A program made the translations under genes and the position numbers. 59,927 nt of DNA from an uncultured Bacillaceae bacterium (GTDB lineage Bacteria; Bacillota; Bacilli; Bacillales; Alkalibacillaceae), in NCBI GenBank assembly GCA_937983065.1, contig CALKAL010000053.1:1-59927 (forward strand). The letters run 5' to 3'. The stretch's first letter is position 1. Every line of letters starts with the position of its first letter. The notes under the pieces were generated by a model, which saw nothing but the letters and a program-made list of their open reading frames with translations, was not told the origin of the DNA and searched no databases. Below, piece after piece: positions 17,608 through 24,865 of this stretch.

Positions 17608-17636
17608 ACGATACATTTTTTTATGACAAAATGCAA
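17608..17636 (-). promoter_or_regulatory. Candidate sigma-A promoter for rpsO
   Basis: The minus strand reads TTGCAT, a 17-base spacer, then TATCGT. An alternative frame is TTGTCA, 18 bases, TATTGT. Either places the transcript start just before the candidate S15 leader. The region lies between ribF and rpsO. Confidence 0.4.
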
Positions 17637-17644
17637 GTTATTTA

Positions 17645-18586
17645 TTAAGATTCATTAAAATATTTTCTCGAAATGGCTTCATCATCCTTCATCTGTTCAA
17701 TCAATTGTTGAACAGAATCAAATTTTTCTTCTTCCCGTATGTATTGATGAAAATCAACTTTCATCATCTCACCATAAATGTTTTCATTAAAATCGAATAA
17801 ATTCACTTCTAAGATTGGCTGCGCTAAATCATCAGAAAACGTAGGATTAAAGCCAAGATTGGCCACTCCTTCATACTGCTTACCATTAACCGTTGCCGTT
17901 ACTATATAAACCCCCGTCTTCGGAATGACTTTACCAGCTGGAATGAGCAAATTGGCGGTTGGATAACCGATTTCTCTACCTCTTTGATGCCCTTTAATCA
18001 CTTCATTTTCTACTTGATACGGCCTTCCTAACCATTTTTGACACGCTTTAATATTTCCGCTTCTAATCATTTCTCTAATTTTAGTCGAACTAATTTTTTC
18101 CTCGTCATAAGAAACTTGGTCGATAATTGTAAATGGTAATTGACCCTCTGAATAATTATCCATATTTTGAATTTTTCCTGCCCCTTTATGCCCGAAGGAA
18201 TAATCAAAGCCAGCAACAACATGCTGAACATTTTGCTGTAAAAGAAAGAGATTAACAAACTGTTCAGGTTTTAGTTTTGAAAACGGTTCATTAAACGTCG
18301 AAACAATCACTTCATCGACTCCAAGTTGTTCAAAAAGAGTAATCTTTTCATCTAAAGTCGTAATTAAGTAATCGGTTAATTCCACGTTTTTTAAAACCGT
18401 AACTGGGTGGGGATCAAAAGTCATAACCGCACTTTTTAATTCTTTTTCCTGAGCTATTTCAATCGCTTTATTAATAACGTGCTGATGTCCGGTATGAACA
18501 CCGTCAAAATAACCGAGGGCGATACTCTTGCCATCTTGTCGTTCAGAAATGTTTATATTCGGATATGTTAATCGTGTTACTTTCAT
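17645..18586 (-). CDS. ribF: Bifunctional riboflavin kinase/FAD synthetase
   Basis: This 313-residue enzyme makes FMN from riboflavin and FAD from FMN. The N-terminal nucleotidyltransferase domain has GYFDGVHTGHQ (near residue 27), and the C-terminal kinase domain has REIGYPTANL with the Thr and Asn that bind nucleotide and metal. The ATG at 18586 is used: GGGTGA is correctly spaced and the upstream in-frame TTG is not served by a ribosome site. It lies 20 bases after truB, so co-transcription is likely, as in B. subtilis. Confidence 0.96.
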   Translation of the reverse strand: MKVTRLTYPNINISERQDGKSIALGYFDGVHTGHQHVINKAIEIAQEKELKSAVMTFDPHPVTVLKNVELTDYLITTLDEKITLFEQLGVDEVIVSTFNEPFSKLKPEQFVNLFLLQQNVQHVVAGFDYSFGHKGAGKIQNMDNYSEGQLPFTIIDQVSYDEEKISSTKIREMIRSGNIKACQKWLGRPYQVENEVIKGHQRGREIGYPTANLLIPAGKVIPKTGVYIVTATVNGKQYEGVANLGFNPTFSDDLAQPILEVNLFDFNENIYGEMMKVDFHQYIREEEKFDSVQQLIEQMKDDEAISRKYFNES

Positions 18587-18606
18587 ACTTTTCACCCATT
18601 TCAATA

Positions 18607-19515
18607 TCAATTAAATACCGTGAAAGGTTTCATTTTATTTTGCTTCGTTGGATGTTGTTCGTATAATGCGATTAATTGGCCATTTTTCGTATATATTTTA
18701 AAGAGCGATTTTCCCTTTAGGTTCAAAGGTATGTCAAGGACTTGTCCATGCTTGAACTGGTATGTCACCTCATCGTCAATGATTAACGAATCGATATTTC
18801 TTAACGCATCATCAATCGATAAGAGCACGTCGCTTTCTTGACCTGCTTCGACCTTTTCTCTAACTTCATCTAAAGTGACTGTCTCATCTTTGTTGAAATA
18901 ACCTTGCTTCGTTCTTTCTAAATAAGACATATGTGCAGGATAGCCTAATTGTTCACCGATATCAACACATAATGTTCGAATGTAAGTCCCGCTCGAACAA
19001 TTAATATTTATATGAAAGCGAACATCATCATCAGCGATTCGATTAAGCTCTGATGAAAGTCTTTTTATATGATTAATAGTGACTGTTCGCTCTGGTCTAT
19101 TTACAGCAATTCCTTCGCGGGCATATTCATACAATCTTTTCCCGTCTACTCGTATTGCTGAATACATCGGAGGAACTTGGACAATTTCACCAATGAAAGA
19201 TTGGATAACGGCATCGATTTCATTTAAAGTTAATTCATTTGAAACAGACTTTGACTTGACGATTTCACCAGTTTGGTCCTCAGTCGTCGTTGATTTTCCT
19301 AAAGATAATTCTGCCACATATTCCTTCGATTCCTCTTGAAAAATAGAAACTAATCGCGTGGCTTGATTGATACAAATGATAAGAACCCCTTCAACAGCAG
19401 GATCGAGTGTGCCAGTATGACCGACTTTTTTCGTTTTAAAAAGCTTTCTAATGATAGCGACACAATCGTGGCTCGTCATTCCTTTAGGCTTCCAAAGAGG
19501 GATAATGCCGTTCAT
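18607..19515 (-). CDS. truB: tRNA pseudouridine(55) synthase
   Basis: This 302-residue enzyme makes the universal pseudouridine 55 in the T-loop of tRNA. The catalytic Asp lies in GHTGTLDPAVEGVL (near residue 40). The N-terminus MNGIIPLWKPKGMTSHD is the family norm, and AAGGAAGG precedes the ATG at 19515. An in-frame extension to 19608 runs into an inverted repeat and is not coding. The C-terminal region is the PUA-like part. It precedes ribF in a translation-centred operon. Confidence 0.96.
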   Translation of the reverse strand: MNGIIPLWKPKGMTSHDCVAIIRKLFKTKKVGHTGTLDPAVEGVLIICINQATRLVSIFQEESKEYVAELSLGKSTTTEDQTGEIVKSKSVSNELTLNEIDAVIQSFIGEIVQVPPMYSAIRVDGKRLYEYAREGIAVNRPERTVTINHIKRLSSELNRIADDDVRFHININCSSGTYIRTLCVDIGEQLGYPAHMSYLERTKQGYFNKDETVTLDEVREKVEAGQESDVLLSIDDALRNIDSLIIDDEVTYQFKHGQVLDIPLNLKGKSLFKIYTKNGQLIALYEQHPTKQNKMKPFTVFN

Positions 19516-19579
19516 GTTTAACCTTCCTTCGTCAGAAAATGCTAATGTAGTAAATTGTATAATTTCATTGACAATAGGA

Positions 19580-19632
19580 GCTCCAGAGATATACGATTGT
19601 CGTTTCATTAAAAAATCGTATATTTCTGGAGC
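19580..19632. repeat. 19-bp inverted repeat between rbfA and truB
   Basis: The plus strand has GCTCCAGAGATATACGATT at 19580-19598 and AATCGTATATTTCTGGAGC at 19614-19632. The arms pair over 19 positions with a single exception (G-T type), around a 15-base A/T-rich loop. Neither side is followed by a T run, so it is not a standard terminator. It may be an RNase-sensitive mRNA processing or stability element, or the remains of a mobile repeat. Confidence 0.7.
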
Positions 19633-19668
19633 AGTTTAAATCAATCATTGATTATTTAAAAATTGCTA

Positions 19669-20013
19669 TTAATCTTCATTCAAATCTCGGATTAGCTTTT
19701 CTATTTTATTTCCGTATTCGATGGCTTCGTCTACTTCAAAAGAAATTTCAGGTGTTTTTCTCAATCGAATTCTTTTGCCAATTTCAGAGCGAATAAACCC
19801 TTTTGATTTAGCCAACCCAATCAATGTTTCCTGTTTTTCAGATTCGCTTCCATAAACAGAGATAAAAACTCTAGCTTGCTGCAAATCTCCTGTTACTTGC
19901 ACATCTGTCACCGTTACAAAGCCGACTCGCGGATCTTTAACTTTACGAGATAAAATATCACCAAGCTCTTTTTTCATCTGTTCAGCAACTCGACTTGCAC
20001 GAATATTGTTCAT
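19669..20013 (-). CDS. rbfA: 30S ribosome-binding factor A
   Basis: This 114-residue KH-fold protein binds the 30S subunit and helps mature the 5' end of 16S rRNA, important in the cold. The conserved N-terminus (RASRVAEQMKKELGDILSRKVKDPR) and the later QARVFISVYG are present. Two ATG codons stand in tandem; GAGGTGAT is spaced better for the second (20013), giving MNNIRASR. It follows ylxP by 24 bases. After it comes an inverted repeat and then truB. Confidence 0.95.
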   Translation of the reverse strand: MNNIRASRVAEQMKKELGDILSRKVKDPRVGFVTVTDVQVTGDLQQARVFISVYGSESEKQETLIGLAKSKGFIRSEIGKRIRLRKTPEISFEVDEAIEYGNKIEKLIRDLNED

Positions 20014-20037
20014 CATATCACCTCATAGAAAGGAGCA

Positions 20038-20316
20038 TCATAGCCATTCATATTCGACAATCGTAACTTCTAATTCCGTTTGCCCTTCAATCGTATGAAT
20101 CACTTGCTGCAATATTCTTTCTGCTTTTGTTTTAGATATCGAAACGACCGCTATACCGAAAGCGGTTCTTCGCCATAAATCATGGTAATCCAACTCTGCG
20201 ATACTTACATTGTAACGGTGACGAATTAAGTGAAGTGCTTTTTTTATAATCGAGCGTTTATCCTTTAAGGAATGGATGTCATAAAGCATACATTCAACGT
20301 AAGCATAACCTATCAT
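20038..20316 (-). CDS. ylxP: DUF503 family protein YlxP
   Basis: This 92-residue small basic/acidic-mixed protein belongs to DUF503 (YlxP), found next to infB and rbfA in Bacilli. It begins MIGYAYVECMLYDIHSLKDKRS, where HSLKDKRS is the family signature. Its ATG overlaps the infB stop by four bases (ATGA), and the nearest GGAGG is about 13 bases away, so it probably depends on coupling to infB translation. A role in ribosome biogenesis is inferred from context; no biochemical function is evident. Confidence 0.9.
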   Translation of the reverse strand: MIGYAYVECMLYDIHSLKDKRSIIKKALHLIRHRYNVSIAELDYHDLWRRTAFGIAVVSISKTKAERILQQVIHTIEGQTELEVTIVEYEWL

Positions 20317-22532
20317 GTACGTTCTATTTCCTCCATGACGAACGCCTCGATAATGTCACCTACTTTTATATCGTTGAAGTTTGTAATCGTTATACCACAT
20401 TCATAGCCTTGCGCGACTTCTCTAACATCATCTTTAAAACGTTTTAAAGAGTCTAATTCTCCTTCAAAGATGACGACCCCATCGCGGATCACTCGTACGC
20501 CAGAATTTCGTGTTATTTTACCATCCGTTACGTAAGAACCTGCAATCGTTCCTATTTTTGAAACTTTAAATATTTCTCTTACTTCGACTTGGCCGATGAC
20601 CTTCTCTTCATATTCTGGATCTAGCATTCCTTTCATGGCTGCTTCCATTTCTTCAATCGCTTTATAAATAACGCGGTGAAGACGAATATCAATGTTTTCA
20701 CTTTCAGCCATCCGCTTCGCATTGACGTCTGGACGAACATTAAACCCAATGACGATTGCATTAGATGCTGATGCTAAAATAATATCTGATTCAGTTATCG
20801 CGCCTACACCAGTATGAATAATTTTTATTTTTACGCCTTCTACTTCAATTTTTTCTAATGAAGCATGGAGCGCTTCAACTGAGCCTTGAACGTCGGCTTT
20901 TATAATGACGTTTATATCTTTAACGTCGCCTTCTTGAATTTGTTTAAATAAATCGTCTAAACTTAACTTGCCACTTTCCTCACGTTGAGAGGCGACATGT
21001 CGTTGTAATCGCATATCAGCAACACGTTTTGCTTCTTTTTCATCTTTAAATACGACAAATTGGTCTCCGGCTTTAGGAACTTCGTTAAATCCAATCACTT
21101 CAACAGGTGTTGATGGACCAGCCGTTTCTACACGTTTGCCTAAATCATCGGCCATTGCGCGCACTTTACCATAAGTATTTCCTATAACTAATGGATCACC
21201 TACTCTTAATGTTCCATTTTGTACGAGTAAAGTTGCGACACTTCCACGCCCTTTATCAAGCTCTGCTTCAATAACAGTTCCGTTAGCATGACGATTCGGG
21301 TTAGCCTTTAATTCTTCTACTTCTGCGACTAAATTAATCATTTCGAGTAAATCGTCAATTCCTTGATTCGTTAAAGCAGAAAGAGGAACAAAAATTGTAT
21401 CCCCGCCCCAATCTTCAGGAACGAGCTCGTGCTCCATCAATTCTTGCATGACACGATTTGGATCTGCTGTTTCTTTGTCAATTTTGTTCACAGCAACGAT
21501 AATTGGAACTTCAGCTGCTTTAGCATGATTGATTGCTTCAACGGTTTGTGGCATAACACCATCGTCTGCAGCAACGACTAATATAGCAATATCCGTTACT
21601 TGCGCTCCTCTTGAACGCATACTTGTAAACGCTTCGTGACCAGGTGTATCTAAAAAGGTAATTTTCTTATTGTCCATTTCTATTTGGTACGCACCGATAT
21701 GCTGCGTAATTCCACCTGCTTCACCTTGGGAAACTTTCGAATCACGAATAGCATCTAGTAATGTCGTTTTACCGTGGTCGACGTGTCCCATAATCGTGAC
21801 AACAGCTGGACGCTCTACTAAATTTTCATCTTCATCAGTTTCAATATAATGGCTTAAATCAGCTAAATCTACTGGGATGATCTCCTCAACCTCAACATTA
21901 TATTCAGCACAAATGAGTTCAATGGAATCTTTATCTAACGACTCATTAATCGTCGCAACGACACCTAATAGCATCAGTTGTTTAATAATTGCTGATGGTT
22001 CTTTATTTAACTTTTGTGCTAGTTCACCGACTGTAAGTGTTCCTTCGAACGTTATTTTTTCTGGTGTTTTTGCAGTCTGTTGTTCTTTAACCGTTCGTTT
22101 ATTAGACTTTTTACCTCTTTGCTTCGTAGTAGGCTTTGTCTGCTTTTTATTTTTAGACTGATTGTTTCTGTTTTGGTTTTGTTTACTCGTTTCTTGACGT
22201 TTAACTTGCTTTTTGTCAGTTTCCTTTTTATCTACTTGTTTGTTATCTACTTTTTGTTCTTTCTTTTGTGGTGTCTTTTTCTCTTGCCCGCGTTCCTTTT
22301 TAACCGTTTTCGTTTGGTTGCTTTCTAGTTGTTTAGTTTCCGTTTTTTTAGTTTCTTTTTGTTCGTTTTTATCTTTACCTTTAATTAAATTATCTAATTG
22401 ACGAATAGCATTTTCAGTAATCGTTGACATATGGTTTGATACTTCAATATCAATTTCCTTTAAATATTGAATCACATCTTTACTTTTCAAATTATTTTCT
22501 TTAGCGTATTCATAAATGCGCATTTTCTTCAT
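20313..22532 (-). CDS. infB: Translation initiation factor IF-2
   Basis: This 739-residue GTPase brings formyl-methionyl-tRNA to the 30S subunit and promotes subunit joining. An N-terminal IF2N module (about 1-50) is followed by a low-complexity Lys/Gln/Glu/Thr linker (about 50-150), a second IF2N module, the G domain with G1 GHVDHGKTT (near 247), G3 DTPGHE and G4 NKID, and the OB-fold domains ending in the fMet-tRNA-binding C2 domain. GGGGTGG precedes the ATG. It lies in the nusA operon, as in most bacteria. The linker composition is ordinary for the family. Confidence 0.97.
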   Translation of the reverse strand: MKKMRIYEYAKENNLKSKDVIQYLKEIDIEVSNHMSTITENAIRQLDNLIKGKDKNEQKETKKTETKQLESNQTKTVKKERGQEKKTPQKKEQKVDNKQVDKKETDKKQVKRQETSKQNQNRNNQSKNKKQTKPTTKQRGKKSNKRTVKEQQTAKTPEKITFEGTLTVGELAQKLNKEPSAIIKQLMLLGVVATINESLDKDSIELICAEYNVEVEEIIPVDLADLSHYIETDEDENLVERPAVVTIMGHVDHGKTTLLDAIRDSKVSQGEAGGITQHIGAYQIEMDNKKITFLDTPGHEAFTSMRSRGAQVTDIAILVVAADDGVMPQTVEAINHAKAAEVPIIVAVNKIDKETADPNRVMQELMEHELVPEDWGGDTIFVPLSALTNQGIDDLLEMINLVAEVEELKANPNRHANGTVIEAELDKGRGSVATLLVQNGTLRVGDPLVIGNTYGKVRAMADDLGKRVETAGPSTPVEVIGFNEVPKAGDQFVVFKDEKEAKRVADMRLQRHVASQREESGKLSLDDLFKQIQEGDVKDINVIIKADVQGSVEALHASLEKIEVEGVKIKIIHTGVGAITESDIILASASNAIVIGFNVRPDVNAKRMAESENIDIRLHRVIYKAIEEMEAAMKGMLDPEYEEKVIGQVEVREIFKVSKIGTIAGSYVTDGKITRNSGVRVIRDGVVIFEGELDSLKRFKDDVREVAQGYECGITITNFNDIKVGDIIEAFVMEEIERT

Positions 22533-22548
22533 ACATCCACCCCCGTGA

Positions 22549-22851
22549 TTAATCTTTGATCAGTTGCCTTAACTTATTAGCGAATCCTTCATCGAGTACC
22601 GCTATAGCGACGCGATTTTTCTTTCCGATTGCTTGAGATAATTCATCGATTGTTCCAATGATTTTATACGGAATTTGATAACTATGACATTTATCTGTTA
22701 GTTTCTTTTTCGTATTGTTTGCCGCGTCCGTTGCTATTAAAATAAGTTTTGCTCTTTTTGACTGAATTTCTTTAATAATCGTATCTTCACCTAATGAAAT
22801 TTTTTGAGCTTTATAGGCTAGACCAATCAAATTTAAATATCGATGTTGCAT
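22549..22851 (-). CDS. ylxQ: L7Ae-family ribosomal/RNA-binding protein YlxQ
   Basis: This 100-residue protein has the L7Ae/L30e fold, which binds kink-turn RNA. The family segments are visible: LGLAYKA-type start, then KLILIATDAANNTKKKL and a central Gly-Thr-Ile. It is the YlxQ (RplGA) type, a non-essential ribosome-associated protein in Bacilli. Its ATG lies one base after the ylxR stop, so it is coupled to ylxR. GTAGGCGAT upstream is a weak ribosome site. It sits between ylxR and infB. Confidence 0.9.
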   Translation of the reverse strand: MQHRYLNLIGLAYKAQKISLGEDTIIKEIQSKRAKLILIATDAANNTKKKLTDKCHSYQIPYKIIGTIDELSQAIGKKNRVAIAVLDEGFANKLRQLIKD

Positions 22852-22852
22852 A

Positions 22853-23119
22853 TTAATCGCCTACTTTTTCAATTAATTGTTCGTAGATTGATGCGTCAAT
22901 CGCAACATTTAAATGTTTTTCTAATACTTTAGTTTTTTTAGCCTCTTCGATGACATTTTTATCCTTGGAAAGGTAAGCACCTCTGCCATTTTTCTTTCCT
23001 GTATCATCAACAAAGACTTCTCCTTCTTTATTACGAACAACGCGAATTAATGCTTTTTTCGGTAACATGTCATTCGTAACTACACATTTACGTAAAGGTT
23101 CTTTTTTCATCTTTTTCAT
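22853..23119 (-). CDS. ylxR: YlxR family RNA-binding protein (RnpM)
   Basis: This 88-residue basic protein belongs to the YlxR family, with the signature RKCVVTNDMLPKKALIRVVR at its N-terminus and GRGAYLSKD near the middle. In B. subtilis the homologue has been reported to bind RNase P RNA and modulate RNase P, hence the name RnpM; I carry this over by family only. A strong AAGGGGGA precedes the ATG. It lies between nusA and ylxQ, in a unit that couples transcription, translation and RNA processing. Confidence 0.92.
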   Translation of the reverse strand: MKKMKKEPLRKCVVTNDMLPKKALIRVVRNKEGEVFVDDTGKKNGRGAYLSKDKNVIEEAKKTKVLEKHLNVAIDASIYEQLIEKVGD

Positions 23120-23136
23120 AAAAATGTCCCCCTTAC

Positions 23137-24207
23137 CTATTCAATTAATGGTTCTTCTGAATCAAGTAGACCTAACTCTTTTGCATCAGTCTCACTTTTA
23201 ATATCAATTTTCCAGCCAGTTAATCGTGCTGCAAGTCTTGCGTTCTGTCCTTTTTTCCCGATAGCTAATGATAGCTGATGATCAGGTACAATGACCGTTG
23301 TTGCATTTTCCTCTTCATTGACAATCACATTAATCACTTGTGAAGGGCTTAGTGCATTTGAAATATATGTGACGGGATCTTCTGACCATTCTACGATATC
23401 AATTTTTTCCCCACGTAATTCATCAACAATCGTTTGAACTCGCTGTCCTCTTTGACCAACACAAGCTCCAACTGGATCGATTTCTGGATTATCGGAAGAG
23501 ACACTAATTTTTGAACGATCTCCCGCTTCTCTTGCAACAGATTTTATTTCGACTAAACCGTCATAAATTTCAGGTACTTCCATTTCAAATAATCGTTTTA
23601 ATAAACCAGGATGAGTGCGTGAAATAAATACTTGTGGTCCTTTATTCGTTTTTTCAACGCGTGTAACGAACACTTTAATTCGATCATGTACTTCATATGA
23701 CTCATTAGGCATTAATTCATTTAAAGGTAGTTTCCCTTCAATTTTTCCTAAATGGACGTATAGAAACCGTGGATCTTTACGTTGCACCTTTCCCGTCATA
23801 ATATCCTCGACTCGATCGATAAAATCGTTATAAATAACTCCCCGCTCTGCCTCCCTTACACGTTGGGTGACAACTTGTTTAGCCGCTTGGGCTGCAATTC
23901 TTCCAAAGTTACGGGGTGTAACTTCTTTTTCAACGATATCCCCAATGTCATAAGCAGGGTCTATTTCCTTCGCTTCGTTTAAATCGATTTCTGTATGTTC
24001 ATCGGTTACTTCTTCAACGACTTCTAAACGAGAAAAGACTTTCATCCCTTCTGTTTCGTTTAAATCAATTCGAACGTTCGTTTTTGAATTAAAGTTTTTC
24101 TTATAGGCTGAAGTAATTGCTGCTTCTAATGCTTCAATTAAATATTCCTTATCGATGCCTTTTTCTTTTTCTAAATAATCAATCGCATCAAACAATTCAG
24201 AGCTCAA
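23137..24207 (-). CDS. nusA: Transcription termination/antitermination factor NusA
   Basis: This 356-residue RNA polymerase factor controls pausing, termination and antitermination. An N-terminal RNA polymerase-binding domain (1-125) is followed by S1 (about 130-200), KH1 and KH2 (to about 345). It has no C-terminal acidic repeat domains, as is usual in Firmicutes. The start is TTG (MSSELFDAIDYLEKEKG), served by GGAGG nine bases upstream; no ATG nearby fits. The rare start and the hairpin-rich operon leader both suggest restrained or autogenous expression. It lies between rimP and ylxR. Confidence 0.96.
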   Translation of the reverse strand: MSSELFDAIDYLEKEKGIDKEYLIEALEAAITSAYKKNFNSKTNVRIDLNETEGMKVFSRLEVVEEVTDEHTEIDLNEAKEIDPAYDIGDIVEKEVTPRNFGRIAAQAAKQVVTQRVREAERGVIYNDFIDRVEDIMTGKVQRKDPRFLYVHLGKIEGKLPLNELMPNESYEVHDRIKVFVTRVEKTNKGPQVFISRTHPGLLKRLFEMEVPEIYDGLVEIKSVAREAGDRSKISVSSDNPEIDPVGACVGQRGQRVQTIVDELRGEKIDIVEWSEDPVTYISNALSPSQVINVIVNEEENATTVIVPDHQLSLAIGKKGQNARLAARLTGWKIDIKSETDAKELGLLDSEEPLIE

Positions 24208-24227
24208 CTGTAATAACCTCCTCTTAA

Positions 24228-24698
24228 TTAAATTTTGACCGCTAAATTCGCTTTAGCAATCTTTTCATACGGAATAACAATCTCTTTTTTCTTTGTTTTT
24301 ATTTGAACTGAAATAGTCACAAGATCTTCTTCAAAATTAATTAAATCACCGTAAAATTCCTTTTCACCTTCAATAGGTTCATACGTTTTAATGGCAATAT
24401 ATGAACCGATATATTTTTTAAAGTCCTCTTTATTTTTTAATTTTCTTTCGGCTCCTGGTGATGATACTTCAAGAAAATAAGCATCTTTAATCGGATCGAC
24501 TTCATCGAGCTTCTCACTTAAACGTTCGCTCACCTTTCCACAATCCTCTATATCAACGCCACCTTCTTTATCGATAAATACACGTAAATATCGATTCGGG
24601 CCCTCTTTTGTAAATTCAACATCGACAAGTTCTAAATTCATTTGATCAACAATTGGCTTCACGAGCTCTTCCGTTGTTTCAATGATATTTCCACTCAT
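24228..24698 (-). CDS. rimP: Ribosome maturation factor RimP
   Basis: This 156-residue protein assists late assembly of the 30S subunit. It has the two-domain RimP layout, with the family motif DCGKVSERLSEKLDE (about 57-71), the FLEVSSPGAERKLK segment around 81-94 and a C-terminal Sm-like half. AAGGAGGT precedes the ATG. It is the first gene of the rimP-nusA-ylxR-ylxQ-infB-ylxP-rbfA-truB-ribF unit, and its leader carries two hairpins downstream of a good sigma-A promoter. Confidence 0.95.
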   Translation of the reverse strand: MSGNIIETTEELVKPIVDQMNLELVDVEFTKEGPNRYLRVFIDKEGGVDIEDCGKVSERLSEKLDEVDPIKDAYFLEVSSPGAERKLKNKEDFKKYIGSYIAIKTYEPIEGEKEFYGDLINFEEDLVTISVQIKTKKKEIVIPYEKIAKANLAVKI

Positions 24699-24730
24699 TT
24701 AAATAACCTCCTTTGCAAAATACAATAAAT

Positions 24731-24754
24731 TTCCCTGCTGAATTCAGCAGGGAA
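24731..24754 (-). promoter_or_regulatory. Perfect palindrome in the nusA-operon leader
   Basis: A perfect palindrome, TTCCCTGCTG, AATT, CAGCAGGGAA, lies 33 bases upstream of rimP. On the minus strand it is followed by an interrupted T-rich run (ATTTATTGTATTTT). A strong stem with a poor U tract is the form expected of a NusA-dependent terminator, so it may attenuate the operon. Confidence 0.5.
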
Positions 24755-24788
24755 TAGAAAACGAAAGAGTGGGGATTTCCCACTCTTT
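24755..24788 (-). terminator. Terminator after polC, also inside the nusA-operon leader
   Basis: Arms AAAGAGTGGG at 24764-24773 and CCCACTCTTT at 24779-24788 form a 10-bp stem, followed on the minus strand by TTTCGTTTTCTATT. It is well placed to end polC transcripts. Because the promoter at 24827-24855 lies upstream of it, transcripts for rimP-nusA must also pass it. Confidence 0.7.
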
Positions 24789-24826
24789 GATAGTCCTTTA
24801 CCGTATCTTTTGCATTACCAATTGAA

Positions 24827-24855
24827 AATATACCATACTAACCATAAAAATGCAA
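24827..24855 (-). promoter_or_regulatory. Sigma-A promoter for the rimP-nusA-infB operon
   Basis: The minus strand reads TTGCAT, a 17-base spacer, then TATATT, a very good sigma-A match. It lies just after the polC stop codon and about 130 bases upstream of rimP. The start site would be near 24819, so the leader includes both hairpins at 24731-24788. Confidence 0.7.
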
Positions 24856-24865
24856 CCATTACTAC

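Noticed and set aside
19516..19608. 31-codon upstream extension of truB
   Set aside because: It is encoded by the inverted repeat region; the conserved TruB start with AAGGAAGG is at 19515.
21900..22400. Tandem repeat in infB
   Set aside because: The Lys/Gln/Glu/Thr-rich linker is low complexity but lacks a regular repeat unit and is typical of IF-2.
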